Source: Alviniconcha marisindica (taxonomy: Eukaryota; Mollusca; Gastropoda; Provannidae). Taken from it: 64,000 nucleotides of DNA. Below, piece after piece: positions 49,950 to 62,139 of the stretch (within the stretch, counting starts at the first letter, position 1; each line of letters begins with the position of its first letter). The stretch covers positions 636,001-700,000 of the forward strand of contig JABMCL010002673.1 in assembly GCA_018857735.1 (NCBI GenBank), read 5' to 3'. The position numbers were made by a program, and so were the translations under genes. The notes beneath the pieces were generated by a model that saw nothing but the letters and a program-made list of their open reading frames with translations, made no database searches and was not told where the DNA came from.

Positions 49950-51049
49950 GTAGGCATCGTATTTGATCGAGTAGTTTTCTTAAGTATTGAGCCACAGAAA
50001 AAGTTTGACTGTTCTTGAAAGTTATTATCATGATCTGTAGTTTTTATTCTTCCACTTGAACTGGGTTGTAGATTTTATTATAACAATTTACGTTGATCAT
50101 TTTAAACATAAATCGAGCTGCGAATGCAGAAAACCCACGTGTCTGCAGATGGCTCTGGCTCTTCTGGCTCTACACACCAGATTACAGAAAATGCTTGAGT
50201 TCGAAACACTGTATATTGCCCACAGATTATATGCCCCCCAGATCCCTATCAGTTTGATAAAATATCTCCCCAAATTTCCACTCCAAGACCAGTGGCTGAC
50301 TTTATGATGAAAATTCAGAGGTTTATTATTGTTAAGAAACCCCGCGAGTATTCCGGGAACTGTTCATCTTCTGATACAGTTTTTAGATGATTATTTAATT
50401 TTGAGGTTGGAAATTTATTTTAAAAATGAAAATAATTTATTTTCGCTGATGAAACATCTCAGAAGAGTTTGTTCTTGGATTTTAACATCCTGTTAACCGC
50501 ATACGCCCATACGGTCACCTCAGGTTGCAGTCCCACACCCAGGACAAGTAACAAATTGTTTCTTCTATTTTTTACCTAGTTTTTTTTTTTTTTTGAGCTG
50601 GATCTGAAGCAGTCTAACATACTATGACCACAATTAGTGTCAGACGGACAAACCTTAGGCCTCATGCCAGAATTATTTGCCTTATCAATACAGATATAAT
50701 AGTAATACACCAAGACAGGATGAAGGACCATTTTTCGCTAATTCTTCTAACTTGAGATACATCAACACAGGATGAAGGACCATTTTTCACTAGTTTTCCC
50801 ACTTCAAGTTAGTTTAACACTTGTGGAAATTGCGCACACGCAGCGTCCGTCTTGCCTTTCTTTGTGGTTTTTGTTGTTGTTGTTGGGGGGGGGGGGGTTG
50901 CTTAACTACATGTATGCTGTTTAACTTTAAGTATAATAATATTTATGGTTACAGCAGATTATTTAGCATAGTTAAGTTTGTTTTAAACATGCTTTGAGTT
51001 GGACCTTTGTCTGGATTTTTTATTATTAAGTAGTTTACCATTTTATGAT

Positions 51050-51290
51050 GATGATTGCTTTTATATAGCACTGTTCTCTGCTCTTGAACAGACTCATGCT
51101 TTTTATAGCGTGTTTTTGAATATCTGCCAAAGTGGTGTACATAGAGTGCTTGCATAGCTGGTGCCCTTGGTATCTTCGTATTGAGGGAAGATAATACGCA
51201 TTCCAAGCTGGTGCAACTCCTTTATTAATACGATCGCAAGGGATAAACTCATTTATGTTGCTGGTTTGGAAATTAATGAATAACATGGTC
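51050..51290 (+). repeat. Dispersed repeat family (TATAGCGCTATTCTC), RPL21 intron 1
   Basis: TTTTATATAGCACTGTTCTC, TGCTCTTGAACAGACTC, GCGTGTTTTTGAATATCTGC match the copy at 60460. Confidence 0.65.
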
Positions 51291-51585
51291 ATGATGGTGC
51301 AGCATGATTGCCCACTACCCAGTCAGCAGTAAACATATTGTTTTTAAATTCCAAAGAAAGGATGGTTCTTGCCTGCATTAAATGACCAACAGTTGTATCT
51401 CCACAGAGGAGGGGTTTGCATTTTGGGAAAGACCATGACAGTAGTAATAATTGTAATAGTAATAGCTGGTTGTAAAAAACTTGTAAGTAACCTGGAAGAA
51501 AGAAAAAATATAGAGATGTGGGATAGTGGTCTCTCTCGATCTTAACTGTAATGTGTTTTTGTTTATGTGTGTTGCAGACAGCAAA

Positions 51586-54500
51586 ATGACAAACCCAAAG
51601 GGAATCCGCCGCGGCACGCGGTACATGTTCTCCCGTCAGTTTAGAAAGAAGGGAGTGACACATTTGTCAACGTACATGAAAGTGTACAAACGTGGCGACA
51701 TCGTGGACATTAAGGTAAAATTTTGCCCTCCACATTATCAGTATGGTTGATATATAATAGTTCAAAGTGAAGCAAGATTTTAGCTGATTGGATGTGTTGA
51801 AGATGGGGCTTGATGCTGTCCACGCATGATGTTACAGGAAATTTTGAGTGAAGGCAGATGCCTGCTGATCTGGGGCCACTTCCTTGCTTGCCAGATTGAA
51901 GGGGATGGGGGTCGACTTAGTGCTTTTTGTTTGTTATTACTCTAACAGTGCAACTGCATTGTTCAGCTAAGCCTTTGTATAACTACAAGCACTGCTAGAA
52001 GTGAAAACAAAAGGTTGAAACCGAGATGCATTTACTCCTGTTACCCATTCTTTGCATTTGCTGTATATTCAGAAGTGTTTTTATTCCTGTATTTTTTTTA
52101 AACCAGCCAAGAGCCAGTTTGGAAAACAGTTAAGTAAAAATGTCTGTTTCTGTAGTCTAGAGAGGGGAAGAGAACAGTGTGAAATGTAAATAATAATATT
52201 AAATTAATAAGATAAAACTGACATTTTAAACGTTTTATCCAGCTGTAAACAGGTGAGTTGCACTGTTAAGATAGTCTGCCTCTTGTTTTCATGAAACTCT
52301 GAAAGGGGACCCCAAGCAAAGAAGCATCACAGGCCCTATTAATACGATATGATAAGATACAATTATTATTTTTAAAGTAGACTGCAGCTTTTTAGTCTGT
52401 TTATGGTCGCATTTGTTAAATGTTTAAAAGTTGCAAAAACAACCAGGAGCATTCTGTGTGTCTAGCATTTATCATGTCATGGGCCAACTTTTTTTTGCCC
52501 TTCATTAAAAGCAACATGGCTACACACTGAGGAGTTTCATTGTGGAGCAATAAAGTACTTCTGTTGCATTTGTGATTTTTATATTGATGCAACAAGCATG
52601 GTATTCTGTTGGTCTTGGACTTGGTGTTTTGTTTCAATGAAATTTGATTGCTATTTTCTTTTAATAAAATCAGCAGTGATTTTGTGATCTCTAACACCGA
52701 TTTATCTTTTAAATGTCTTGTCTCTCAGGGTGATGGTGCCATCCAGAAGGGTATGCCATTCAAGTTCTACCATGGCAAGACTGGCCGTGTTTTCAATGTG
52801 ACGCGTCATGCTGTGGGTGTCGTTGTCAACAAGAGAGTCGGGTAAAGATCCACCCTCATTGTTTCAGATGTGGGAATCATCACTCAGCAACCTTTTGAGA
52901 GCATAAAAGCTGACTGAATTTTACAACCACTGTGTGTGGCAAAAAACTAAGAATTTGTGGTAGGGATTTGAGATCATTTCATGCAGGGATTGCTTGTGTG
53001 TTGGTATTCAGTCATTGGGAGATTCAGATCTGGGAGGGAAGGAGGGAGGGGTGTGGTTCTGTGATGTGTTTTTGTTCGTTTTTTGTTGTTTGATTAAGTT
53101 TTCTAGACTCAGAGTTCTGTGCTAGTTTTGATGATGCGCTGTTTTGTGAAGAATAGCTTGTATTTTTTGTTATTTCATGTTTTGTGCTATCACAACTGTG
53201 TAATCACTCATTGTACTAAAACTTGGGGTATGGGGGGTTAATTGTACCCCAGCCCTTAGGTTGATACAAACGGTGGCAACTTTTGCATTGTGTTGTGCAG
53301 CAACCGTATCATCCCCAAGAAGATCAACATTCGTGTGGAGCACGTCAAGCACTCCAACTGCCGTCTGGACTTCTTGAAGCGGGTCAAAGCCAATGAAGAG
53401 AAGAAGAGGATCGCCAAGGAGAAGGGGGTGATGGGGCAGTACAAGAGGGAGGTCAGTTCTGTCTCCTTGGCCTTCAGGCATGGGTGGTTACAGCAATGTC
53501 CACTTTTAGCCCTGTCTGTTCGCAGTCCTGAAATGGTATGAGAGTGTGTGCGTGTGTATACAGAATGAACTTGAAGTATGCACTACGTTGGCATACCCCC
53601 ATATCAGTTCATTCCATACTATGCCAGTGCTATTGGGCGGTTCAGTGAAGCTGGTTTGCTTGAGTGAATGCCCTTTGTAATCTTTCGCGCATGAAATCAT
53701 GAGAGGTCGCAGTGTCACTTCTGGGCCGATTTCTGAGTAGGCGTTGCTTCACGCTGTGTATAACAATGGAAGTTGAACCTAGAATTGCAAAGCAGTACAA
53801 ATGCCACCACTGTTACAGTTGCAAAAATTACCAGGGAAAGGGGATGGAGGGTGGGAAAAAGTGTCTTTGCATCATTTTTTGGCAGATCAGAATATCACAA
53901 GTTTGTGGCAAAAATGTGTTTTGGGGCATCCTATAGCACAAGCAACAAGTTATTGCTTGTTGCCAGACACATTCTGACTATGGGCCTCCAAAAATGTCTT
54001 TAAAGTTGGCAGTGTAAAATTCACTGTCATCGCCTGCCATTGTGAAGAAAATACGCACTGGAAGTAAAAGCAGCCAAGGGACTTAAGCGATGCCGGGCAA
54101 AAGTCAAGGGAGTTAACAACCCCGCCTGAACCACACAAGCACATGCACACATGCATCCTTAAACCATTTGAGGACAGTGAACCGACGGGGCTAAAAGTGG
54201 ATATTGCTGTGGTTACTGTTTTGTGATCCCAAGCACTCCATTAGGCAATTTAGGGCCAACAGTTTGCTGATTGACAGTTGATTACGAGGGTACATTAACT
54301 GAGCTCCTCATTAGTGCAGCCTGATACTGCATGCTTTCATGCACTGAATGCTTTTGTGCAAGGAATGTAATTAATACACCAAGACAATTTGGGCTGTACT
54401 GTATGTCACTCTGTACATACTTTGTGGGATATGGCCTGGAGATGATGCAGTAGGCTCAAACATGCATAGTTGCTAATAGACACTCCAATATCTCTGTGAG

Positions 54501-55439
54501 CATGAACCTTATTTTTTGGACAGAATAGCACTGTGACTGTATGAACTGTTTCCTTTACGTAAAATTTCGAAATCATTTTAGGCTTTTTATTTGTTTGTTG
54601 TTGAAAATGTTGCTGAAAATCACATTGAACCAAAAGCAGACGAGTGAACTCAAGAACTCAAGTCTGCTTTTGGTTCAGTGTGATTTTCAGTTAGTCTGTC
54701 TGGTGAGGCTAGGCTATTGTCCTTTTCAATACCACTGAGCTGTGAAGGATATGAAACAAACTGCATTCAGAGTCTGGGCCACATGATGCTTTGCAACCGC
54801 AGAAATGCATGCAGTTTTATAGTGCAATTAAAAGCTCAGAGCATGTGACATATCCTAGGAAATGTGTATGTGTGGACTGCAGGAATATCACAGTCCCATT
54901 GCAGTTTATAACACATTCCATTTCTGTGGGTGGAAAGGATGCTTTTGACCAATCAGTACAGACGTGAAAGAGGTCAATAAAAATAGTACACTCTTCAATT
55001 TGAATGTCCTCTGCTCTTTCAACAATCTTTATTGAACAAATTTGAGACTTGCTCTGGCAGTACTCGCTGCACGACTGCGGCAAGAGGAAACAATTTCCTG
55101 GAGCTTGAATCCATCCAAGAGGATAGCATTATATATGTAGGGTTGAAGAGAAGGCTCTTTGATTTGACCTGTTAAGCGTCAAGCGGGTGGCAAGCACTGT
55201 GGCTTATCAAACACTGTACATGCAGTGCAAAGCCTGCTGGATTGCAGGCTGTCACAAGCAGGGATTGCAAAGCCTTGTGTGGCCTAGTCTGGGCAGGGTT
55301 GGTCTGTGTCATGATGAATCCTACAGAAATCGCTGGTTCTCTATTGCAGCCCAAGCAGCCCAGAGAAGGTCACTTTGTGTCCTCCAAGTACAACAAACCT
55401 CAGTGGCTCCAACCCATCCCTTACGAGATCATCGCCTAG
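51586..55439 (+). CDS. RPL21: 60S ribosomal protein L21 (eL21)
   Basis: Four coding exons: 51586-51714 (the non-coding start of this exon is at 51578), 52729-52841, 53301-53451, 55350-55439 (stop TAG). The product is 160 residues, the same as human RPL21. It is a structural protein of the large ribosomal subunit. Seen: [107 protein letters not shown] and QPIPYEIIA. The human protein starts TNTKGKRRGTRY, confirming the start. Two donors are GTCAGT/GTAAAG types. A poly(A) signal follows the stop. In vertebrates this gene hosts snoRNAs in its introns; none could be assigned here with confidence. Confidence 0.97.
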
Positions 55440-55449
55440 GCTGTTTGTC

Positions 55450-55455
55450 AATAAA
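55450..55455 (+). terminator. RPL21: RPL21 poly(A) signal AATAAA
   Basis: AATAAA begins 11 bases after the stop codon TAG. This gives the very short 3'UTR expected of a ribosomal protein gene. Confidence 0.8.
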
Positions 55456-56355
55456 TGCTGCTTTCCTGTAATCACGTCTGGTGACACTATGTGGGAGAAA
55501 GTGTGTGTAGTTGTGAAGCAGAGGGGCAATTTACTCTACAGCCCTGGGCTGTTCACAGGCTGCTTGTATTTGCAACTGCGATCTGAACCAGACTTAACTG
55601 AGAAGTTTGATGTTATTGTTTGCAGGGATGCAAACATGACATCAGTCGTGCTATACTTTAAGACAAACAACAAACCTCAGTGGCAAGGTACACAGTTCTG
55701 TGTTCCAGACGACAGATGGGTGCACTTCCTTCTGGGATGATGAAGTGTAAATGTAGCATTCTGAGCTCAGCCCAGAAAATTTTGATGGTGTAAATGGCCC
55801 CAATGCTAAACGGATAAAACAAAAAAGTTGGGTCATTGTTTCACGGAAAGCTATTTTGTCAGAAATACTTCCCTCTGCCTTCTCTCTGTGTTGTTTACCC
55901 TTGCCCCCTTGTAGCATTTACATGCCCCACTGTACCCACCTCATTTCTCCAACTACCCCACCCTATCTACCGATACTATGTGCCCTTGCCCACATACCAA
56001 AACTACCCATCATCTACATTTTGCCCAGCTACCTGACCTGCCCATATGTGCCTACCTGCCATCCCTACCCTACCAGCCTTACCCTAGAAAGGGTAGGACA
56101 TGTTGCGTGCCATCTCTACCCTACCTACCTACCTTGCCACCTGGTGACCAACCCACTCCATCGTGTTTACACTTAGGCTAACACCTGCCTACCCAGCCTT
56201 CCTTGTTTACAACCCCCTCCTCCCCACACCACCCTGATGGGTGCGCACTCGCTTTTTACCCGCAAACAACCAAATCTCACAGCCGAAGTACCACTGGAGA
56301 GAGAAAAAGCTATCAACAGTTCTATTACTACACCAAGTCAGTCTCTGTGTGTGCA

Positions 56356-56440
56356 GGGGGAAGAAGGACTGGGAAGAGTGGTCTTACCGCAAGGTGTTCA
56401 TGTGTGTGCGTGAGAGACGGAAGATCGAAGCAATGACGTG
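56356..56440 (+). other. Possible small exon, unrecognised
   Basis: After an acceptor-like TGTGTGTGCAG there is a short open frame with a protein-like charged composition: KKDWEEWSYRKVFMCVRERR then KIEAMT and TGA. It lies about 0.9 kb downstream of RPL21 in low-complexity CTAC-rich DNA. No upstream exon, homologue or poly(A) signal was found, so it may be chance. Confidence 0.2.
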
Positions 56441-56879
56441 AAATAGAATTGGGAAGACGTGAAAGGGGACTGGTCAAACCGGCCTTCGCGTCTGTCGGTA
56501 TTCGTTACTGCGCATTATTACCACTGATTATTACAGTGTTTGTTTGTCCTGAGGTGACCCCCTGTAGTTTGACGGGAGGTTGAAATAATTATAATAATAT
56601 ATTATTTATGGTACTCCAGAGCGCTTTCAAAGATGCACTCATTTCATCACACACAGACGCACGCGCACACACCACACCAAAATCTAAGGACCATAACCAA
56701 CTAATCTGTTGGGAGAAAAGCCGGTCTCTTTTTGGACAATGCAAGGTTTGAGAAGGCTAGTTCCTTTAAAATATAACCTCCTCTCGCCCCCCCCACCCCC
56801 CTTTTTGTTGTTGTTTTGTTTATTGTCGACAAAGCCAGGTTTTAGAAGGCCAGTTGCTTTAATTTTCATTGCTAAAGCA

Positions 56880-57130
56880 ACAAGAGGTCTGAACGCAGTC
56901 ATTCTGGTAGTGGCAGTGCGTAGAGTTAGGTATATCTCCCCCCACCACCACCCCCTTAATGGTGGACAGGGCGTAAAACGCCAAGTTACCCCCCCCCCCC
57001 CCAAAAAAAAAAGAAGAAAAAAAAAAAGAAGAAGAGCAAAAGCAGAATCAATCACTGTGGTGGTGATAGCATAGAGTTACGTACATCCCTCGCCAGTACC
57101 TCTCCGGAGACAACTCGGCGTTAAACATAT
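56880..57130 (+). mobile_element. Two SINE tail fragments
   Basis: GAACGCAGTCATTCTGGTAG, TGGCAGTGCGTAGAGTTAGG and GATAGCATAGAGTTACGTAC, ACTCGGCGTTAAACA match the 3' part of the SINE at 57843-58155, without tRNA heads. Confidence 0.5.
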
Positions 57131-57532
57131 GTAACAATTTACTGACACGACTATCTGCAGGAACTGATATTTCATATATTTTTTTTAACTTAAAATCGGG
57201 GTGACCCTTCGTCGGCGTTAAACAAAATGTAACAATTTACTGACACGACTATCTGCAGGAACTGATATTTCATTTAAAAAAACTTAAAAGCGAGGTGACC
57301 CCTCGTCAGGTGTTCCACTGTACTAACTTGCCCGCGCTGTCTCGCGTTTCAATCCTGTGCATATATTGAGTATACATGTATAAATGGCAGGGCTTGTACC
57401 GGGCTCAGAGGTGACAGAACAAAAGGCTGGAATTGGCGCCGCTTCCTCGGTCGGCGGCGGATAGGTTAGAGGCACTGGAGCGGCAGACACGCAGGTGTAG
57501 GTCTAAAGGCCGCCGCTGACAGGCGATTCCCT

Positions 57533-57660
57533 GTGAGCCGGTTTGGCCTAGCGGTAAAGCGTTAGGCTGGTAGGCAAAGGGACCCCGGTTCGAATCCGCT
57601 TCGGCTTTCCTTTCTCGTCAAAAGTTGTGGACCACAAGACCTGAAATATTAATAAATTCT
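57533..57660 (+). mobile_element. tRNA-derived SINE, 5' part
   Basis: A box TGGCCTAGCGG (57544-57554) and B box GGTTCGAATCC (57587-57597) are intact. The body is cut after GTGGACCACAAGACCTGAAA. The tRNA-like head alone could be mistaken for a tRNA gene. Confidence 0.8.
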
Positions 57661-57842
57661 GAAATATTAGAATGTTTGGCTGACTAAAATTCTCAAGTCA
57701 ACTGCTCTCACCGTTTTTGAGTCGAAGCAGTACGCGCGATCCGCCTTTATGTTAGTCCGCGTTGACTGCTGTGATTGGCTGCAACAGCTCATCACGCCAC
57801 ACTACTGATTTTAGAACATGACCTACCCTTTCTAAACGCGAG

Positions 57843-58155
57843 TGAGCTGGTTTGGCCTAGCGGTAAGGCGGTAGGCTGGTAAGCAGAGGGATCTCGGTTC
57901 GAATCTGCTTCGGCTCTCCTTTCACTTCCAAAATTGTGGTCTGTGGACACTGTCTTGTGACTTTGCCCCTCACAATTAACGAAACATTAAAATGGCTCTC
58001 ATCGCTGCCCATCTTAATGCAGGAGTCATTCTGGTGGTGACAGTGTAAAGATAGGTATATTAGTCTCCCTCTTCCCCCACCTCCATACCCCCTTCTCCCC
58101 GTCCCTAATAAGCCTCACGGTTTCTGTGGACGTTAAGCACCAAGTTTACTTAATT
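57843..58155 (+). mobile_element. tRNA-derived SINE, near full length
   Basis: Starts GAGCTGGTTTGGCCTAGCGG with B box GGTTCGAATCT. The body is TGGACACTGTCTTGTGACTT, AATGCAGGAGTCATTCTGGT. The tail is CTAATAAGCCTCACGGTTTC, TGTGGACGTTAAGCACCAA. Confidence 0.85.
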
Positions 58156-58682
58156 TCCAAACGCGTTTCCTGCAGCCAAGCAACGTTACGCGGCGTGACT
58201 TTGATCTCACACACACACATCCACTGTTACTGTTAAAACATTTTGACACTTTGCTGTTGCGTAGACTGTGGCGTGTCGCCTATGTGTGAGGCAGCCTTAA
58301 TTACCGATTGTCAATTAATCATGGCCCCGTGCTGACACTGACTGATGTTCACTGGGTCGAGGTCTTTCTTTAGCTGGGTCTGTGTGTCACTGAACTTTAC
58401 CCCCCCCCCCCCCCCCCCCCCCCTTGTTGGCTTGTGCCAACAGTGAATATGGGCCTCGATCACCCCCCCCCACACACACACACCCCTTCACTGCCCATGG
58501 TTATTTATTGTCTTCTGCTCTTCGGTAGTATTTGTGCCCATACAGGCTACATGTATTTAATCACGTCTTGTCAGTGTAACACATAATTATTTACTTGTGT
58601 AGAATTAGTCATCCTTCATTGGCAAGTTAGGGAAGAAAAACACCACCACCGAATCTTCTCAACTATTGTGAAATCTTGCGAA

Positions 58683-58686
<4 letters not shown>

Positions 58687-58753
<67 letters not shown>
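58687..58753. repeat. (CT)n microsatellite
   Basis: Pure CT tract in the SINE-rich right part. Confidence 0.95.
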
Positions 58754-58756
<3 letters not shown>

Positions 58757-59086
58757 GGTTCCAAGACTTCCGTGTGTATGTATGTCGCCCTGTATCTCTC
58801 TCTCTCTCTTTGTCTCTCACTCTCTCTGTCTCTGTTTATTATCGGGTTTTTTCTTCGGGTTTTTTTTTTTTTTGCCGAGGTCACTGACTGATTTGGTCAT
58901 GCTACGATTAATCGTTGGGTTCACGTCCTTGAGACCACGAGCGCGCTGGCTGACGGATGACAGATGCAGTTCAGCTGAAGTTGATCGGGGTCTGTGTGAC
59001 AATGCGCTCGTCCCTAATAGTCCCTACGGTCTCTGTGGGCGTAAACAACCATGAAAAAGAAGTGGCATTCGTGCACTCTGTTCCCG

Positions 59087-59223
59087 TGAGCCGGTTTGGC
59101 CGAGCGGCAAGGCGTTAGTTAAGCTGGTAAGCAGAAGAACCTCGGTTCGATGCAGTTTCGGCTCTCCTTTGTCTCTCCATCTGTGGTTTATGGACTTTGC
59201 TTTTGTGACTCCCCACCACCCTC

Positions 59224-59280
<57 letters not shown>

Positions 59281-59440
59281 CTCCACAATTATTGGAAAAT
59301 TGCTTTCACCGCTGTCCATCGCCGTAATGCAGACGTGTGTGTGGTGACGGTGTAATGTTAGGTAAATCCCCCTCTTCCCCCAAACTCCTGGGATTTTGGG
59401 CCCCTGCCAGATACTCGGCGTTAAGCCTGCTCAACCAACC
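59087..59440 (+). mobile_element. tRNA-derived SINE with (AT)n inside
   Basis: Head GAGCCGGTTTGGCCGAGCGG, with GGTTCGATGC as a decayed B box. A (TA)n tract at 59230-59277 splits the body, and the tail CTCGGCGTTAAGCCTGCTCA matches the family. A separate tail fragment (CCTAATAGTCCCTACGGTCT) sits at 58995-59055. Confidence 0.8.
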
Positions 59441-60454
59441 AACTCGAGCGCTCTGCCGGTCAGTCAACACAAGCCATACGACTTGTTGATCAACCATCGA
59501 CCTGCGGCGGCTGTGAAGTCACAGCGGGAGGGAAGTGTGTGCAAATTAGCTGTGTCGTAAGAGTTTGGGGTCAGCTGTGTAAGCCTTTTGTATAACGTGT
59601 GCGTTAGTTGTGTAAGCCTTCTGTATCAATAATGATCTCATGTCGAGGAGACAAACAGTACAGTTGGCAGGCACCCCAGTAAGCTTTCGGCTCGTTAAAG
59701 GTTTTTTTCTTTTTCTCTCCTTGCGTAAAAATTGATTTGAACTGCCTGAATTAGACTTTTGTTGTTGTAGTGTGTGTGTGTGTGTGTATGAGAGAGACAG
59801 TGTTTGTTTTGGTTGGTTGGTGTGTGTGTGTGTGAGTGATTCGACGAGTACCTGGGATCATCTTCGCGTTTGTCCCCGATGGATGAATATATAATCGTAC
59901 GCAGCAGTTTTTCCACTTGATTTCTGGTCCTGTTTGTTAAAAATCCACGCCGGTTTAAAGCTCCCCAAAACATGACCGTGCGTGAGTACTGCTGTTTGGT
60001 TTAAACAAAGTTTATTTACATTCATGAAAATATGGAAAATCAACATCATTGCATGAACATTAAACAAACATAATTTACTAAATTCATTTTGCAACAACGG
60101 GTATGTTTATGTTAAACAACAAATAAAAATCAGGCAAAAATAGAGATAGACAGACAGAGTGCTCTCATGCCAGTACGTCATTCCATGGCAACACGACCAG
60201 ACCTGTCTAGGACAGCTTTAAATATTAATGAGTTCACATTGTTTGATATGTTTGGATCCCCTTGCAGGAGGGTAGTAATATTCATAAGTTTTGCAGGGAG
60301 TTTGAATGTGGTGTTTTGACGCACGTGTGTAAAACGCAGGCAGTGTAGAATTACTGCCATTTGATGCCCAGCAGTCTGAACAGCAGAGATACTGCCGTGT
60401 AGTGTAGGGTAGTGTAGTGTCTATGGTAACAGTGGTGCCATCAACAAAGTCGTG

Positions 60455-60830
60455 TCAGTGTTTGTTGATCGCTTTTATATAGCGCTATTCTCCGCTCTGG
60501 AGCAGACTCTGCGCTCGAATGAGCGACTAGTTTTTTTATAGCGCGTTTTTGAATATCCACCGAAGTGGTGCAGCGCTGACATGGCTGGATACACGTGAAA
60601 CTGCTGCCCGTCTCGGCGCGATCTGTGTGCACCATACAACCATGCGCCACGTCACTTCATGCAAAGCCACATACATAAGGTGCATGCGTGTTTAGCTGTA
60701 ACCTGACACCTACACTTTTGGCAGAATGATCGGGATCTTTTACGTGCTACTTTTACGACGGTGTGGCAAAAGTATCACTCCAGTGAAAACCACACTCCAA
60801 ATCGTTTCGCTTTCCGGGACAGACCTTCCT
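60455..60830 (+). repeat. Dispersed repeat family (TATAGCGCTATTCTC), longest copy
   Basis: TTTTATATAGCGCTATTCTC, CGCTCTGGAGCAGACTC, GCGTTTTTGAATATCCACCG, TTTGGCAGAATGATCGGGAT, CTTTTACGTGC. Matching pieces: 51050-51290 (+), 34770-35120 (-), 5060-5215 (-), 16225-16312 (+). No ORF is seen. The class is unknown; it could be a non-autonomous element. Confidence 0.7.
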
Positions 60831-61139
60831 CCTTCAATGGAGGAAGAATATTATTAACCGATGTTTACAGTTTGGAGCGAACCAAGATAGCTGCGCCCTG
60901 AGGAGCAAATATGAAGCAAAATAAAAACAGTCCTGTTGTGTATAAATAGTGATAGAACAGTCCCCCCAAAACAACAAAATGAGGCGTGCTGGTGCAAATG
61001 TTTGCACATTTTCTACTAGGGTCCCAGTCAGGTCAGGCCAACTGCCATCTCAGTTTGGTCCGGTTCCCCATTAACACTCTGACAAGTCTGTGACGCACGT
61101 ACTACGGTGGCGTGATGGTGATGATGATGATGATGATGT

Positions 61140-61310
61140 AGAGCTTAATGTCCTCGGATGTCGGGTTGACATAATTATTGGGGACAAACTGAGACCAATG
61201 CCTAAGCATGGTTCAACGTTGCTTTACGTCCACAGAAACCAAAAGGCTCATTAGGACGGGGAGCCCAGGACGGCCACCTCGACTTTCACACAGCTCGGCC
61301 TGAACTCTGC
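61140..61310 (-). mobile_element. SINE-type element, inverted copy
   Basis: The reverse complement GTCGAGGTGGCCGTCCTGGG, CAACGTTGAACCATGCTTAG, GACATCCGAGGACATTAAGC closely matches 49335-49480. Shorter relatives: 13095-13150 (GAGCTTAACGTCCTCGTATG) and 7225-7320 (TTGCTTTACGTCCAAAGAGA). Confidence 0.7.
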
Positions 61311-61925
61311 TTTGGCGTGAGTGCGAGCCAGGGAATCATAAGAGAACGCACGCGTATTGACCTAACAGCTGTCCCGAAGGCCGGCCGGCTACTTACGCCG
61401 CAGCACTGTACCACCGCGTGCTGAAGTAATGGGATTGCGGGTAGGTGTGCCTGATCGCGCGTGTCCTCGCTGTGGTGCATCGGCTATGCACAGTAATCTC
61501 CGTGATGGGTCTATTCAACAGTCCGGTCGGGCCGGTCAGCCGTGACTTAAGTTTACGCTTTATGAATAAACAGCAGACACGCTCTGTCGGGCGAGGCCGT
61601 GGGTGGGAACGTTACGTCTGGAGACTGGTGGTACGTACATAACGACATAGGTACTTTTTTTTTAGACGCCTCACTGACCTTCACACCGCTGTTGGCGTTT
61701 TGGTCTGTTTGCTACGATCCGGCTTTATGTTGAAAACCGCAGTTCCATTCCTTCTTTTTCTCTGGTACAGAAAATAAGGTCCCTTCTGCTACTTAGAACT
61801 CCAACTGACAGGGTTATTTATAGTTCTCAAGCCGGGAATTATAACTTACGTGTGTGTGTGTGTGTGTGTGTGTGTGCACGAGCGCGTACGTGAGTGCATG
61901 ATTCAGTATTGGTTTAAATAGAAAA

Positions 61926-61931
61926 TTTATT
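61926..61931 (-). terminator. Poly(A) signal of the unidentified minus-strand gene
   Basis: TTTATT on the plus strand is AATAAA on the minus strand. It lies about 106 bases after the stop codon of the terminal exon at 62139-62037. Confidence 0.5.
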
Positions 61932-62036
61932 CAAAAATTCGATACAGTAACATAACATCCTACAATACAAGATCAACAGGAACGCCAACAATCTCCGCGG
62001 CTTCGGTGCGATGCTGTTGTAGTGCGTATGCTTTCA

Positions 62037-62139
62037 TTACTCATGCCAGTTCTGATAGAAAGTCGAGCCAAAACCGAACTGTGGACCTTCCAGCTTGTAG
62101 CTGAACCCACCCAGCGGCGTGTACTGTGACTCCGCAAAC
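62037..62139 (-). CDS. Terminal coding exon of an unidentified gene
   Basis: Minus-strand acceptor CATGTAACAG opens a frame of 33 residues ending in TAA: FAESQYTPLGGFSYKLEGPQ then FGFGSTFYQNWHE. Composition is protein-like (aromatic and glycine rich), unlike the proline shadows around it. A poly(A) signal AATAAA (minus strand, 61931-61926) follows about 110 bp later, as for a real gene end. The exon is entered with two bases of a split codon. No upstream exon was recognised between 62140 and 64000, so the rest lies beyond the window or behind the G-rich run. I do not recognise the family. Confidence 0.6.

Larger units (their letters stand above)
55456..62036. other. SINE- and repeat-rich region downstream of RPL21
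   Basis: Holds CTAC-rich low complexity DNA (55900-56180), SINE copies, CT and TA tracts, and a dispersed repeat. No complete gene was recognised. Confidence 0.6.

Noticed and set aside
49795..50031. Minus-strand open frame of 78 codons containing MADRKENSEMTITRLDET
   Set aside because: It is antisense to the RPL21 TOP leader. No donor in the right phase joins it to USP12 exon GANAS, and no homology is recognised.
57533..57610. Possible tRNA gene
   Set aside because: The head is shared with several dispersed copies followed by the same body, so it is a SINE. No proper anticodon arm is evident.
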